DNA of 64,000 nucleotides from Musa acuminata AAA Group (taxonomy: Eukaryota; Streptophyta; Magnoliopsida; Zingiberales; Musaceae). The notes beneath the pieces were generated by a model. The model was given only the letters and a program-made list of their open reading frames with translations. It did not search any database and was not told the origin of the DNA. Each line of letters begins with the position of its first letter. Position 1 is the stretch's first letter. The translations under genes and the position numbers were made by a program. The stretch lies in contig NC_088348.1 of the NCBI RefSeq assembly GCF_036884655.1, positions 20,654,501 to 20,718,500 on the forward strand, in the 5' to 3' direction. Below, piece by piece: positions 51,495-60,717 of the stretch.

Positions 51495-51834
51495 TGTTTT
51501 AGACGTAAACTACTTTTAAACGTAAAACTACGTTTAGACGTAAAACTGCATTTAGATGCAAACTGTATTTAGACGTAAAACTACATTTAGACGTAAAACT
51601 GCGTTTAGACGCAAACTGCGTTTAGACGTAAAACTACGTTTAGACGTAAAACTCTGTTTAGACGTAAAACTGCGTTTAGATGCAAACTGCACTGCGCTTA
51701 GACGCAATCTGATCTTAGACGGAAACTACGCTTAGACGCAAACTACGCTTAGACGCAATCTGCATTTAGACGCAAACTGCATTTAGACGCAAACTGTGCT
51801 TAGACGCAAACTGTGTTTAGACATAAACTGCACT
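51495..51834 (+). repeat. Tandem array of a 17-18 bp unit, about 19 copies
   Basis: The unit is GTTTAGACGCAAACTGC (17 bp) or GTTTAGACGTAAAACTGC (18 bp), with a few single-base variants. It lies 530-880 bp after the TATA box, so it is expected in the transcribed leader. Single copies of ATTTACGTCTAAA-like sequence sit in the leader repeats of C and D, which suggests local expansion. Confidence 0.9.
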
Positions 51835-51973
51835 TAATCATAAGTATTCTTAGAATCGGCTTTTGCATCAAAATAGTTTTTATCAAACGAACGCAGCTTT
51901 CGTTTTTAATCGCTGAAAGATTTCCGCTGCACTAATTCACCCCCCCTCCCTCTTAGTGCTCTCGATCCTAACA

Positions 51974-51987
51974 ATTGGTATCAGAGC
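51974..51987 (+). promoter_or_regulatory. Primer-binding site of element G
   Basis: ATTGGTATCAGAGC, a perfect match to the 3' end of initiator tRNA-Met, starts two bases after the LTR end. Confidence 0.92.
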
Positions 51988-52023
51988 GGGGTATTTCTCA
52001 TTTCGGATTTACACCCAAGAGAA

Positions 52024-52313
52024 ATGGCTCTTCAAGAGGGCTTTTCGGTCTTTCGTCCACCGTTCTTTAACGGATTGGACTATACTTATTGGAAAACTCG
52101 AATGAGAGTTTTCTTGATTTCTCTAAATCTGGATTTATGGAATATCGTTGAAAACAGATTTCAACTTCCCTCTAAACCGACGAACGAATGGTCGGATTTG
52201 GAGAAGAAGTATTTCTCTTTAAACGCAAAGGCTATGAATGCCTTATTTTGCGCTTTGGACAAAAATGAGTTCAATCGGATTTCTACGTGCGAAACAGCTT
52301 TTGACATTTGGCG
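52024..52313 (+). CDS. Gag of element G, 5' part (interrupted by element H)
   Basis: The start MALQEGF lies 36 bp after the primer-binding site. Residues 1-96 contain PPFFNG, DYTYWKTRMRVFLIS and MNALFCALDKNEFNR. The frame is open until element H inserts at the FDIW codon. The second part is at 61920-62619; the target duplication TGGCG must be counted once for the frames to meet. Apart from H, no stop or frameshift is visible, so this gag was intact until recently. Confidence 0.88.
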
Positions 52314-53493
52314 TTTTAGGATCGGAGCGGCACTAAGAGGGGGGGGGGGGGTGAATTAGTGCAGCAGATTAAAACTTCGATTTTAACAAAATCTTTCGTA
52401 CGTTAAGAACGAAACTTGAGAAATTTAACTTGAAGGCGTATTCTTAAAGTTGCGCAGCAAGAGTAATAAGGAACTAAAGCAGCAAGAAGATTTGCAGTAA
52501 TGTAAATGACAATAATAAAAAGCAAACCAGAGATTACGCCGATTTTTAGAGTGGTTCGGTCAAATGACCTACTCCACTTGCGAGGCCCCTTTTCGATGAG
52601 GCTCCCACCTTCCACTAGCAAGTCTCTTGAAATGGAAGGGTAAACACCCCTCTTACAACCTTTTACAAGCAGCTCAACCTCTTACAAATTTTCAATAAAA
52701 AAGGAGGAGAACTCTCTAGCAAATTGAAAACAAGACTTGCTAAGACTTTCTAAGACTTTTCTCTCAATCAAAATGCTTCTCAAAAGTTGTAACCTCAGCT
52801 GAGATTTGAGGGGTATTTATAGGCCTCAAGAGGATTCAAATTTTGGCTTAGGATTCCCGGTGCTGGAGGTTCCACCGCCCAGCCAGGCGGTGCCACCGCC
52901 CAGCGCTCGGGTGCTGGACGGTGCAACTGCCCAGCCAAGGAGGTGTCACCGCCCAGCCAAGCGGTGCCACCGCCTGGCTCTCCAATTCATTTGTTTGGCT
53001 TAATTTTAACCCAAACCAAATCTGACTTTGGGCCCAGTTGGCCCCTAACCAGGATATAGGATTATCTCTTAATCCTAATCCTAATTACAGGTGAACTACA
53101 TAACACAAAAAAAACATCCTAAGCAAGTTTTTTAACCGCGAACGTCGAGTCTTGTTCCGGCGAGCTTTCCGACTAACTTCTTCCGACGGACTCCCTGCAA
53201 GCTCCTAATCTTTGTGATGACTTTAACGAGTAGCCGAGCCTTCTTGGTGATCTCCGCAAGCCTCCGACGATTTCTTCGGCGAACTTCCGACACGTTCCCG
53301 ATTTCTTCTCGGATGGTTCCGGCAGCATCTCCGATGATTCTTCGGTCTCTTAAACGTCCATCGAGCTCGACTCCGGTATCCTTGCTTTATGTTTTCTGGT
53401 TATCGTAGTTAATCCTGCACACTTAACTCAATAATATGGATTAGATCAATTAACCCACCAATTGATTATATCATCAAAATCCGAGATTCAACA
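52314..53493 (-). mobile_element. 3' LTR of element H
   Basis: 1180 bp, TTTTAGG (for TGTTAGG) to TTCAACA. TATA box (TATTTATA on +) at 52814-52821; palindrome array at about 52860-52980 with core GGC in element sense. It lacks the CpG-rich U3 module. Relative to the 5' LTR a short block after GATTCAAATTTTGG is missing. Confidence 0.93.
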
Positions 53494-54228
53494 ATCTCCC
53501 CCTTTTTGATGATGACAATCAATTGATGACGGAGTTAAACATAACTCCCCCTATCTATATGCCATATTATGAGAAGATAAAAAACACTTGAATTCCATCC
53601 CATTGGATTCAAGCATAACCCGATAAGTTCTAATCGTAGAACTTTATCGTTATCCTCATTAAACAATAGTAAGTACGAAACTTCGATGAAAATCATAAGT
53701 TAAATGATACGGGACGAATTTTGCTACGACAGAAGATAAAGATTTTCAATATAAATTTCATGATATCAATCTTGTGATATTTTCAAGGATTTGCAAGTCA
53801 TATAAGACATTCATATCACACAGAAGATAAAGATTTTCAATATAAATTTCATGATATCAATCTTGTGATATTTTCAAGGATTTGCAAGTCATATAAGACA
53901 TTCATATCACACAGAAGATAAAGATTTTCAATGATATCAATATAAATTCATATTAGTCATGCTATCGTTCTGGTGTAAGTCATCACTTCTCCCCCTTTGT
54001 CATCAACAAAAAGAGACAAGCCAGCTAATTGATGATCATAGAAAAAGGTTTAGCATTTATCAAAGTTCATCATTCAAATTTGCCAGAAATAGTTTATCCA
54101 AAAGACATCATCATCTATGAAGATTAAGATAGTAGTTATCTAAAGGAAAGATCAGTTATCGTACAATCGATGACAAACATGAGCTTGTTTTTAAAAGCAA
54201 ACAGAACAGAATAAAAAGATACATCAAT
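53494..54228 (-). other. 3' noncoding tail of element H with 91-bp tandem repeat
   Basis: No gene. The final polypurine tract borders the LTR (53495-53511), and an internal tract with facing pyrimidine tract lies at 53990-54016. Two complete 91-bp tandem units start at CAGAAGATAAAG (53730 and 53821) and a partial third starts at 53912. The units look identical, so the duplication is recent. Confidence 0.85.
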
Positions 54229-55323
54229 TTAATCCTTAGGAGGTAATCCACAGTGCTGATACATGATATCTATTTTTTCATTCATCTGTCGTAGTGTCTT
54301 CAAAATTTCAACTTGTTGATTCTGAATTTGTTCTTGCTGTGATTTGATCTGAGATAGCTCCGCCATAATGATATCTTCAGAGGAGGAAATAGGAGCTGAA
54401 GGTGCTGCTCCAAAGGGACTAGGAGGAGGAGATTCATTTCCCATAAGAATTGGTGTTTCGGGTTGTTCTATTGGTGTAGGAATTGGATCCGTCCTTCTAG
54501 GCTGCCTAACCCATATGCCATTGCTAAAAGTGCACCTAAGTTTTTTCAGCAGGTTTTTATTTATTATGTTATATCGATCATTTTGAATAGATTCTTCATC
54601 GGGTGGAATGCAAATGTCATAGGCATGAAGAATTCTAGTGATTAACCTCCCATATGGCAATATAGTATCTTTAGTCATAATTTCCTACATGTGTTGGCGA
54701 ATCAAGTACCCGAAACAATTATGCTGACCGGTCATAATCCAATACATGGTTCCTATCTCTATTTGACTTACTTCGTCAAGATGAAATTGTTTGGGGAATA
54801 TGATGCTTGTGATAATGTGATGAAGAATTTTAGAGTTGAAAGGCATTAAGTGTTCACAGCTCTTGGGTAGGAAGTTAAGGTTTGGATTTGCAAAAATTAT
54901 TTTCACGGCTTCGGAATAGGTTGCTCCTATTTTTTTGACGTCCCATTTTCCTTTAAAATAGCATCCCCTATCTTTTTCAGTTATGCCAATTAGCTCACAA
55001 ATGGTGCTGTCAAATATTCTAATGGGTGCTCCTAGAATGTAAGTGCTTAGGCTATCATTGTCTTCATATAGGTTGGCATAGAACAATCTCACTAACCGTG
55101 GATAGATTGGTTCATCTATTTGTAGTAGAGGTAGAGCTTCTAGGTGTGCAAACCACCTAATGGGTTCTAAGTCCTCTAGTTCATCCAAATCAACGTATTT
55201 TCCCTTATGGACACATCGTGTTTCAAATTTTGGAAAGCTAAGGGCTACCTCTTTTGATCTAAAAAGGTCATGGTTATATGAATCTCCTTCAATCCTTATT
55301 CCTTTTGATTTCCTAGGAGCCAT
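54229..55323 (-). CDS. Extra post-pol ORF of element H (envelope-like position), one internal UAG
   Basis: Start at 55323 (MAPRKSKGIR, basic). The 212 codons to a UAG (54685-54687) include IRWFAHLEAL (55-64), YPRLVRLFYANL (74-85), STYILGAPI (93-101) and ICELIGI (108-114). This pattern resembles the plant retroelement-associated 'putative plant transposon protein' family (Pfam Transposase_32, recalled, not searched). The same frame continues after the UAG for 151 codons: a Pro-rich stretch, then a Gln-rich coiled coil (about 54260-54360) and a short tail. No convincing signal peptide or membrane segment is seen, so 'envelope-like' describes position only. C, D, E and F lack this ORF. The UAG could be a mutation or a readthrough site; Sirevirus SIRE1 is known to use UAG suppression. 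Confidence 0.75.
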
Positions 55324-55832
55324 TTTCTAGACAACATGATGATGAAATTGTGAAAAATAAGCAAGAGAAAGAGAAAAGAAAAGAGGGATTTCAAGTGTTA
55401 CCTCGTGGAGATTATGTTGAGAGATGGAAAGCTTGGACCACCAAGAATCCTTCTCCAATGTTTCTAAGAGTTAGAATGAGGGTTAGAGGGAATGGGAGAG
55501 GGTTTTGAGAGGTCTTTCTTCGGGTTGGGGGCAGTGTCACCGCCGGCCCTAACCCCTCGGGTTAAAAGGGTGACTCGGTCGGTGTCACCGCCAAACTGGT
55601 CGGTGTCACCGCCTGGCGCCCGAGCGCCAGTCGGTGCAACCGCCGGATTTGGCGGTGCCACCGCTGGCATCACGCGGAGGAAAGAAAAAAAAATTTCTTC
55701 CTTCCTTTTGTTTAGCTTCTTCCCTCAAGATCATAATTTATACTTTAATGGATCATTTTGAATTGAAGAAGAAGGAAGAATTCAAATTCATAAACGAAGG
55801 GAAAAGAACGAGTCCTTTTTGTGAACTTCATT
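55324..55832 (-). other. Spacer between pol and the extra ORF of H, with internal array and acceptor-like site
   Basis: No ORF. In element sense it runs from the pol stop through AT-rich sequence, a GC-rich palindrome array (55531-55665), a GAGGTAACAC donor-like word near 55410, a long pyrimidine tract, and TGTCTAG four bases before the ATG. No TATA box is obvious. The equivalent region is absent from the other elements. Confidence 0.65.
55531..55665. repeat. Internal palindrome array in element H, 5 copies
   Basis: Units of the form CGGT-GTC-ACCGCC at 55531, 55579 and 55600, CGGT-GCA-ACCGCC at 55631, and GGCGGT-GCC-ACCGCT at 55651. A separate perfect palindrome TGGCGC-CCGA-GCGCCA lies at 55614-55629. 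It has the same arm sequence as the LTR arrays but lies inside the coding part of the element, 200-340 bp upstream of the extra ORF. Confidence 0.85.
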
Positions 55833-58800
55833 TTAGGGACAATTTAGCATGCCTAATTCCCTTCGGATGAATTCAAATTGGTCTTCATTCAAAGCTTTTG
55901 TAAATATATCTGCTAATTGATGCTTTGTGTCAATGAATTCTAGAACAACATCATTGTTAAGAACATGATTGCGTATGAAATGATGCCTAACGTCGATGTG
56001 CTTAGTTCTAGAGTGCTGAATTGGATTTTTAGTAAGGCATATGGCACTAGTATTATCGCATTTTATGAGAATATTTTCAAGGTGAATTCCATAGTCTTCT
56101 AATGTATTTTTCATCCAAATTACTTGTGCACAACATGCACTTGCAGCAATGTATTCGGCTTCCGCCGTAGATAGTGCAACTGAATTTTGTTTCTTGGAAG
56201 TCCAAGAAACAAGTGCATGTCCTAAAAATTGGCATGTTCCGGATGTACTTTTTCTATCTATCCTGCATCCGCCAAAATCGGCATCTGCATAAGCTATTAG
56301 ATCGAATTTTTCAGATTTTGGATACCACAATCCTAAATTTGGAGTTCCTTTAAGATACCTAAATATTCTTTTAACACTCTTAAGATGAGATAATTTAGGA
56401 TTAGATTGAAACCTAGTGCAAAGTCCTACACTAAACATAATATCCGGTCTAGTCGTAGTGAGGTAGAGTAGACTACCTATCATTCCCCTATATGTTTTTT
56501 GATCGAAACTTTCACCATTTTCATCCATATCTAACTTAGTCGCAGTACTCATAGGGGTGTTTATTGCTTTTGAATTATCCATGTTAAATCGTTTTAACAA
56601 TTCTAATGTATATTTAGATTGGTTAAGAAATATACCATCACTAAGTTGTTTGATTTGTAATCCCAAAAAGAAAGTTAATTCACCCATTAAACTCATTTCA
56701 AATTCAAGACTCATACATTTGGCAAATGATTCACATAGTGATTCATCCGAAGAGCCAAACACAATATCGTCAACATAAATTTGCACAATAAGAAAATTAT
56801 TTTCAAAATGTTTAATAAACAATGTAGTATCAACCTTGCCTTTGGTAAAATTATTTAAAATAAGAAAGGAACTAAGCCTTTCATACCAAGCTCTAGGAGC
56901 TTGTTTTAAGCCATAGAGAGCTTTAGTCAATTTGAATACATGATTAGGAAGAAGAGAATTTTTAAATCCGGGAGGTTGTTCGACAAATACTTCTTCGGAA
57001 ATAAAACAATTCAAGAAAGCACTTTTAACATCCATTTGAAATAGTTTAAAATTATTACTACTAGCATAGGCAAGGAGCATCCTTATGGCTTCTAATCGAG
57101 CCACGGAAGCATCCTTAAAATTATTACTACTAGCATACCAAGCTCTAGGAGCTTGTTTTAAGCCATAGAGAGCTTTAGTCAATTTGAATACATGATTAGG
57201 AAGAAGAGAATTTTCAAATCCGGGAGGTTGTTCGACAAATACTTCTTCAGAAATAAAACCATTCAAGAAAGCACTTTTAACATCCATTTGAAATAGTTTA
57301 AAATTATTACTACTAGCATAGGCAAGGAGCATCCTTATGGCTTCTAATCGAGCCACGGGAGCGAAGGTTTCTTCGTAATCGATACCTTCTTCTTGGTTGA
57401 AACCTTTGGCCATTAATTTAGCCTTGTTTCTAACCACGATACCATTTTCGTCTTGCTTGTTTCTAAAGACCCACTTAGTACCTATGACTAAGTGGTCACT
57501 TGGTTTAGGAACAAGCTTCCATACCTCATTCCTCTCAAATTGGTTCAATTCTTCTTGCATTGCAATGATCCAAAAATCATCTTTTAAGGCTTCGTCAATG
57601 CATTTAGGTTCAATTTGAGAAAGGAAAGCGGCGTTAGCACAGAAATTTTTGAAAGAAGAACGAGTTTGAACCCCTTTTGATGTATCTCCTATAATTTGCT
57701 CTTTTGGATGAGCATCTACATACTTCCATTCTTTTGGTAAAGAAATTTCGGAAGAAGATGCATTCAAATGGCTATTTTGAGGAGAGGGTTCATTTAAATT
57801 CAAATTTTCAAAACCAAGGTCATCATCAAAATCATTTTTCTTTAAATTGGAAATTTCATTAAAAACTACATGAATAGACTCTTCAATTACTAAAGTTCTT
57901 TTATTAAAAACCCGAAAAGCTTTAGAAACGGAAGAGTACCCAAGAAAGATGCATTCATCGGATTTAGCATCAAATTTTCCTAAAGCATCCCTTTCATTTA
58001 AAATAAAGCATTTACAACCAAAAACTTTAAAATAGGAGATGTTTGGTTTTTTGTTATTCCATAATTCATAGGGAGTTTTGGATAAGGATGGTCTTATTAG
58101 GACTCTATTCATGATGTAGCAAGCCGTATTTACGGCTTCGGCCCAAAAGTACTTAGGTAAACTATGTTCATTCAACATAGTTCTTGCCATTTCTTGTAGG
58201 TTTCTATTTTTCCTTTCAACTACTCCATTTTGTTGAGAATTTCTTGGAGTTGAGAAGTTATGATTGTACCCATTACTTTCACAAAAATTTTGAAAGTCAC
58301 GGTTTGGGAATTCACCACCGTGATCACTCCGAATTGATGAAATCATGAAGCCTTTTTCGTTTTGAGTGAGTTTACAAAATTTAGAGAAACACTTGAAGCA
58401 ATCACTTTTGTGAGCTAAGAAATAGGTCCAAGTGTATCTAGAGTAGTCATCCACAATCACAAAAGCATATTTGCTTCCACCTAGACTTGTTGTATCAATT
58501 GGTCCAAATAAGTCCAAATGGATCAATTGTAATGGCCTAGTAGTGCTAATTTGATTTTTTGGTTTGAAGCTTGTTTTTATTTGTTTGCCTAGTTGACATG
58601 CATCGCATACTTTGTCCTTAATAAACTTTATATTTGGAATTCCTCGTACTAATTCTTGAGATGAGATCTTAGATATTGTTTTCATGCTTGCATGGCCTAA
58701 TCTCCTATGCCAAAGCCAAGCATCATCATTTACGGCGGAGAAGCACATTTCATTACTTAGTTCATCAAGATTGATGGTATAGACATTATTTTGTTTTAAA

Positions 58801-59123
58801 GCAATCATAGTCATGTTATGATTTGGTTTTTCAATAATGCACATATTTGATTCAAATCTAACGATGTAACCTTTATCGCATAGTTGACTAATACTCAAGA
58901 GATTATGTTTCAATCCATCAACTAGTAAGACATCATCAATGGAAAAATTAAATTTGTTACCAATAGTTCCCTTGCCAATGATTTTGCCCTTGTTATTGTC
59001 TCCGAAGGTAACGTACCCTTCTTCTTTGCTAGTGAGCATAGAGAAATGAGATGGATCTCCAGTCATATGTCTTGAGCATCCACTATCGAGATACCATCTC
59101 TTGCTCCTAGCTTGTGGGTTTGT
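55833..59123 (-). CDS. Pol of element H: protease, integrase, RT, RNase H
   Basis: One open frame after the gag UAG; its first Met is at 59066 and residue numbers count from there. Protease [10 protein letters not shown] lies just upstream. Pre-integrase H120, H125, C154, C157. Integrase D185, D248 and E284, giving the D-D-35-E spacing. RT has QMDVKSAF (D595) and YVDD at 764-767 (56766-56777). RNase H has D928/D930 in YADAD, E969/E971, D1004, and ends LADIFTKAL. The length is 1077 residues because an 84-residue block in RT is duplicated (57099-57350). Otherwise there is no stop or frameshift. There is no ATG near the protease, so expression as a Gag-Pol fusion by readthrough of the UAG is expected. 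The duplication sits in the RT fingers/palm and probably impairs it. Confidence 0.95.
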   Translation of the reverse strand, partial: TNPQARSKRWYLDSGCSRHMTGDPSHFSMLTSKEEGYVTFGDNNKGKIIGKGTIGNKFNFSIDDVLLVDGLKHNLLSISQLCDKGYIVRFESNMCIIEKPNHNMTMIALKQNNVYTINLDELSNEMCFSAVNDDAWLWHRRLGHASMKTISKISSQELVRGIPNIKFIKDKVCDACQLGKQIKTSFKPKNQISTTRPLQLIHLDLFGPIDTTSLGGSKYAFVIVDDYSRYTWTYFLAHKSDCFKCFSKFCKLTQNEKGFMISSIRSDHGGEFPNRDFQNFCESNGYNHNFSTPRNSQQNGVVERKNRNLQEMARTMLNEHSLPKYFWAEAVNTACYIMNRVLIRPSLSKTPYELWNNKKPNISYFKVFGCKCFILNERDALGKFDAKSDECIFLGYSSVSKAFRVFNKRTLVIEESIHVVFNEISNLKKNDFDDDLGFENLNLNEPSPQNSHLNASSSEISLPKEWKYVDAHPKEQIIGDTSKGVQTRSSFKNFCANAAFLSQIEPKCIDEALKDDFWIIAMQEELNQFERNEVWKLVPKPSDHLVIGTKWVFRNKQDENGIVVRNKAKLMAKGFNQEEGIDYEETFAPVARLEAIRMLLAYASSNNFKLFQMDVKSAFLNGFISEEVFVEQPPGFENSLLPNHVFKLTKALYGLKQAPRAWYASSNNFKDASVARLEAIRMLLAYASSNNFKLFQMDVKSAFLNCFISEEVFVEQPPGFKNSLLPNHVFKLTKALYGLKQAPRAWYERLSSFLILNNFTKGKVDTTLFIKHFENNFLIVQIYVDDIVFGSSDESLCESFAKCMSLEFEMSLMGELTFFLGLQIKQLSDGIFLNQSKYTLELLKRFNMDNSKAINTPMSTATKLDMDENGESFDQKTYRGMIGSLLYLTTTRPDIMFSVGLCTRFQSNPKLSHLKSVKRIFRYLKGTPNLGLWYPKSEKFDLIAYADADFGGCRIDRKSTSGTCQFLGHALVSWTSKKQNSVALSTAEAEYIAASACCAQVIWMKNTLEDYGIHLENILIKCDNTSAICLTKNPIQHSRTKHIDVRHHFIRNHVLNNDVVLEFIDTKHQLADIFTKALNEDQFEFIRRELGMLNCP
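57099..57350 (-). repeat. In-frame 252-bp duplication in the RT of element H
   Basis: Residues 573-644 recur at 657-728 with two or three changes (for example NG to NC, FEN to FKN). Between them is a 12-residue junction, [12 protein letters not shown]. The junction DNA contains a fragment of the same region out of order. AGCATCCTTA at the joint also occurs in the normal sequence, so the change looks like template switching at short homology. Confidence 0.92.
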
Positions 59124-60665
59124 CTACAAAAGAGGATGATTTTTAGGTACCCATTTGATTTTGGGTGCCTCAAAAATTGACCCACTAACTTTGTTATTTA
59201 TGATTGAATTCTTTATAGTTCCTTTAGGAACCCATATTAATTTTTGTGAATTAATTTTCCTAAATGGACATTTGTAGGCAATATGTCCGGATTTGCAACA
59301 AAAGTTGCATTTCATATAAGAGGAAACATGTAATGTAGGTCCTTTTATGAAAGTGGCAAATCCAATTCCATTTCTATTTGCGATGTGACCCTTGTGTGCA
59401 AGGATCATATCTAATCCTTTGCTACCAACCTTAAACTTGTTTAAGGTTTCCTTAAGAAGCAAATTTTTATTTTTTATTGCTTCTAAGTGCTCACACTTAG
59501 AGCATGGAGGAGTTTGAAGACTATCAAACTTATCTCGTAGCAAAGCATGCTCTTTCTTTAAGATACTTAACTTCTTGCTAACAGTTCTACATTCATCAAA
59601 TAATTTATGAAAAGCGATAGATAGTTCTTCAAAAGATAAATCTTCATTAAATAAATCACATACCTCTTCTCCTAACGCCATTAGCGCGTAATGAGCAACT
59701 TGCTCGGTGTTGGACTCCTCTTCTTCGGATGCGCTTGAATCATCCCACGTTGCCTTGAATGCCTTCTTCTTTGATGTTCTCTTTTTGGCTTGAGGACAAT
59801 CGTTCTTATAGTGTCCCGGTTTTTTGCATTCATAGCAAATCACTTGGTCCTTCTTTTGTTCAATTTTATTTTTTGTATTATTTTTAAATCTGTTCTTTCT
59901 TAAATATTTTTTAAATTTTTGAGTCAAAAGTGCAATGTCATTGTCACTGTCCTCATCACTTGATGTTCCTTTCAAGTGGTCTTCTTGTGATTTGAGTGTC
60001 ATATCCTTCCTGTTCTTTGGAAGGGGGTTCTCGAGCTCGTCATGAGCTTGACATGTCATTTCGTAGGTCATTAGAGACCCAATGAGTTCTTCAAGAGGGA
60101 ATGCTTTAAGGTCTTTGGCCTCTTGAATGGCCGTAACTTTTGGATCCCAACTTTTAGGGAGGGATCTTAAGATTTTAGTTACTAGTTCAAAGTTAGTAAA
60201 ATCTTTACCAAGAGCTTTGAGTCCATTGATGACATCCGTAAACCGGGTGTACATGTCTCCGATGGACTCACTTGGTTTCATTCGGAAATGTTCGTAAGAG
60301 TGCACAAGGATGTTGATTTTGGACTCTTTCACTCGGCTAGTGCCTTCATGAGTGACCTCAAGAATTCTCCAAATATCAAAAGCCGAATCACACATTGAAA
60401 CACGATTAAATTCGTTTTTGTCTAGTGCACAAAACAAGGCATTTATAGCCTTTGCATTTAAAGCAAAAACCTTCTTCTCCGATTCATCCCATTCGCTCAT
60501 CGGAAGAGAAGATTTTTGAAATCCATTCTCGACAATAGACCAAAGCTCAAAGTCCATAGAAATGAGGAAGATTCTCATGCGAGTCTTCCAATATGTGTAA
60601 TCCGACCCATTAAACAAAGGTGGTCGTGCAATAGAATGGCCCTCTTGCATGCCGGAGTAAGCCAT
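59124..60665 (-). CDS. Gag of element H, intact 513 codons
   Basis: Start at 60665 (MAYSGMQEG), 38 bp after the primer-binding site. Residues 1-200 are the capsid-type region (DYTYWKTRMR, MNALFCALD-like block, FELVTKILRSLPKSWDPK). An acidic stretch follows at 234-247. Knuckle 1 is C277-C280-H285-C290, then a Lys-rich segment, an acidic SSASEEEE and a coiled-coil-like 345-395. Knuckle 2 is C453-C456-H461-C466, and the C-terminal signature is KLIWVPKGT/KWVPKNHP. It ends with UAG (59124-59126), with pol following in the same frame. It would form the particle and bind RNA. It is the only intact autonomous gag here. Confidence 0.96.
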   Translation of the reverse strand: MAYSGMQEGHSIARPPLFNGSDYTYWKTRMRIFLISMDFELWSIVENGFQKSSLPMSEWDESEKKVFALNAKAINALFCALDKNEFNRVSMCDSAFDIWRILEVTHEGTSRVKESKINILVHSYEHFRMKPSESIGDMYTRFTDVINGLKALGKDFTNFELVTKILRSLPKSWDPKVTAIQEAKDLKAFPLEELIGSLMTYEMTCQAHDELENPLPKNRKDMTLKSQEDHLKGTSSDEDSDNDIALLTQKFKKYLRKNRFKNNTKNKIEQKKDQVICYECKKPGHYKNDCPQAKKRTSKKKAFKATWDDSSASEEEESNTEQVAHYALMALGEEVCDLFNEDLSFEELSIAFHKLFDECRTVSKKLSILKKEHALLRDKFDSLQTPPCSKCEHLEAIKNKNLLLKETLNKFKVGSKGLDMILAHKGHIANRNGIGFATFIKGPTLHVSSYMKCNFCCKSGHIAYKCPFRKINSQKLIWVPKGTIKNSIINNKVSGSIFEAPKIKWVPKNHPLL

Positions 60666-60703
60666 CTCTCTTGGGTATTAAACCAAATATGAGAGATAAC
60701 CTT

Positions 60704-60715
60704 GCTCTGATACCA
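60704..60715 (-). promoter_or_regulatory. Primer-binding site of element H
   Basis: The complement reads TGGTATCAGAGC, perfect for initiator tRNA-Met, a few bases inside the 5' LTR. Confidence 0.93.
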
Positions 60716-60717
60716 CT

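Larger units (their letters stand above)
49613..51973 (+). mobile_element. 5' LTR of gag-only element G
   Basis: 2361 bp, the longest LTR here, TGTTGAATCTC to CCTAACA. In order: CpG-rich U3 module (about 49690-49960), GCCGGAAG/GCTTGCCGG field (50085-50385), palindrome array of about a dozen units (50545-50900, core GCA or GGC), TATA box at 50959-50966, leader with an expanded 17-18 bp array (51495-51834), and the terminal hairpin near 51930-51958. It inserted into the gag of F; the five bases before it are GTTTT. Confidence 0.93.

Noticed and set aside
51495..51834. Possible CRISPR array
   Set aside because: Units are contiguous 17-18 bp tandem repeats without unique spacers, in a plant LTR.
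54229..55323. True viral envelope glycoprotein
   Set aside because: No signal peptide, membrane segment or Cys pattern; only the position after pol fits.
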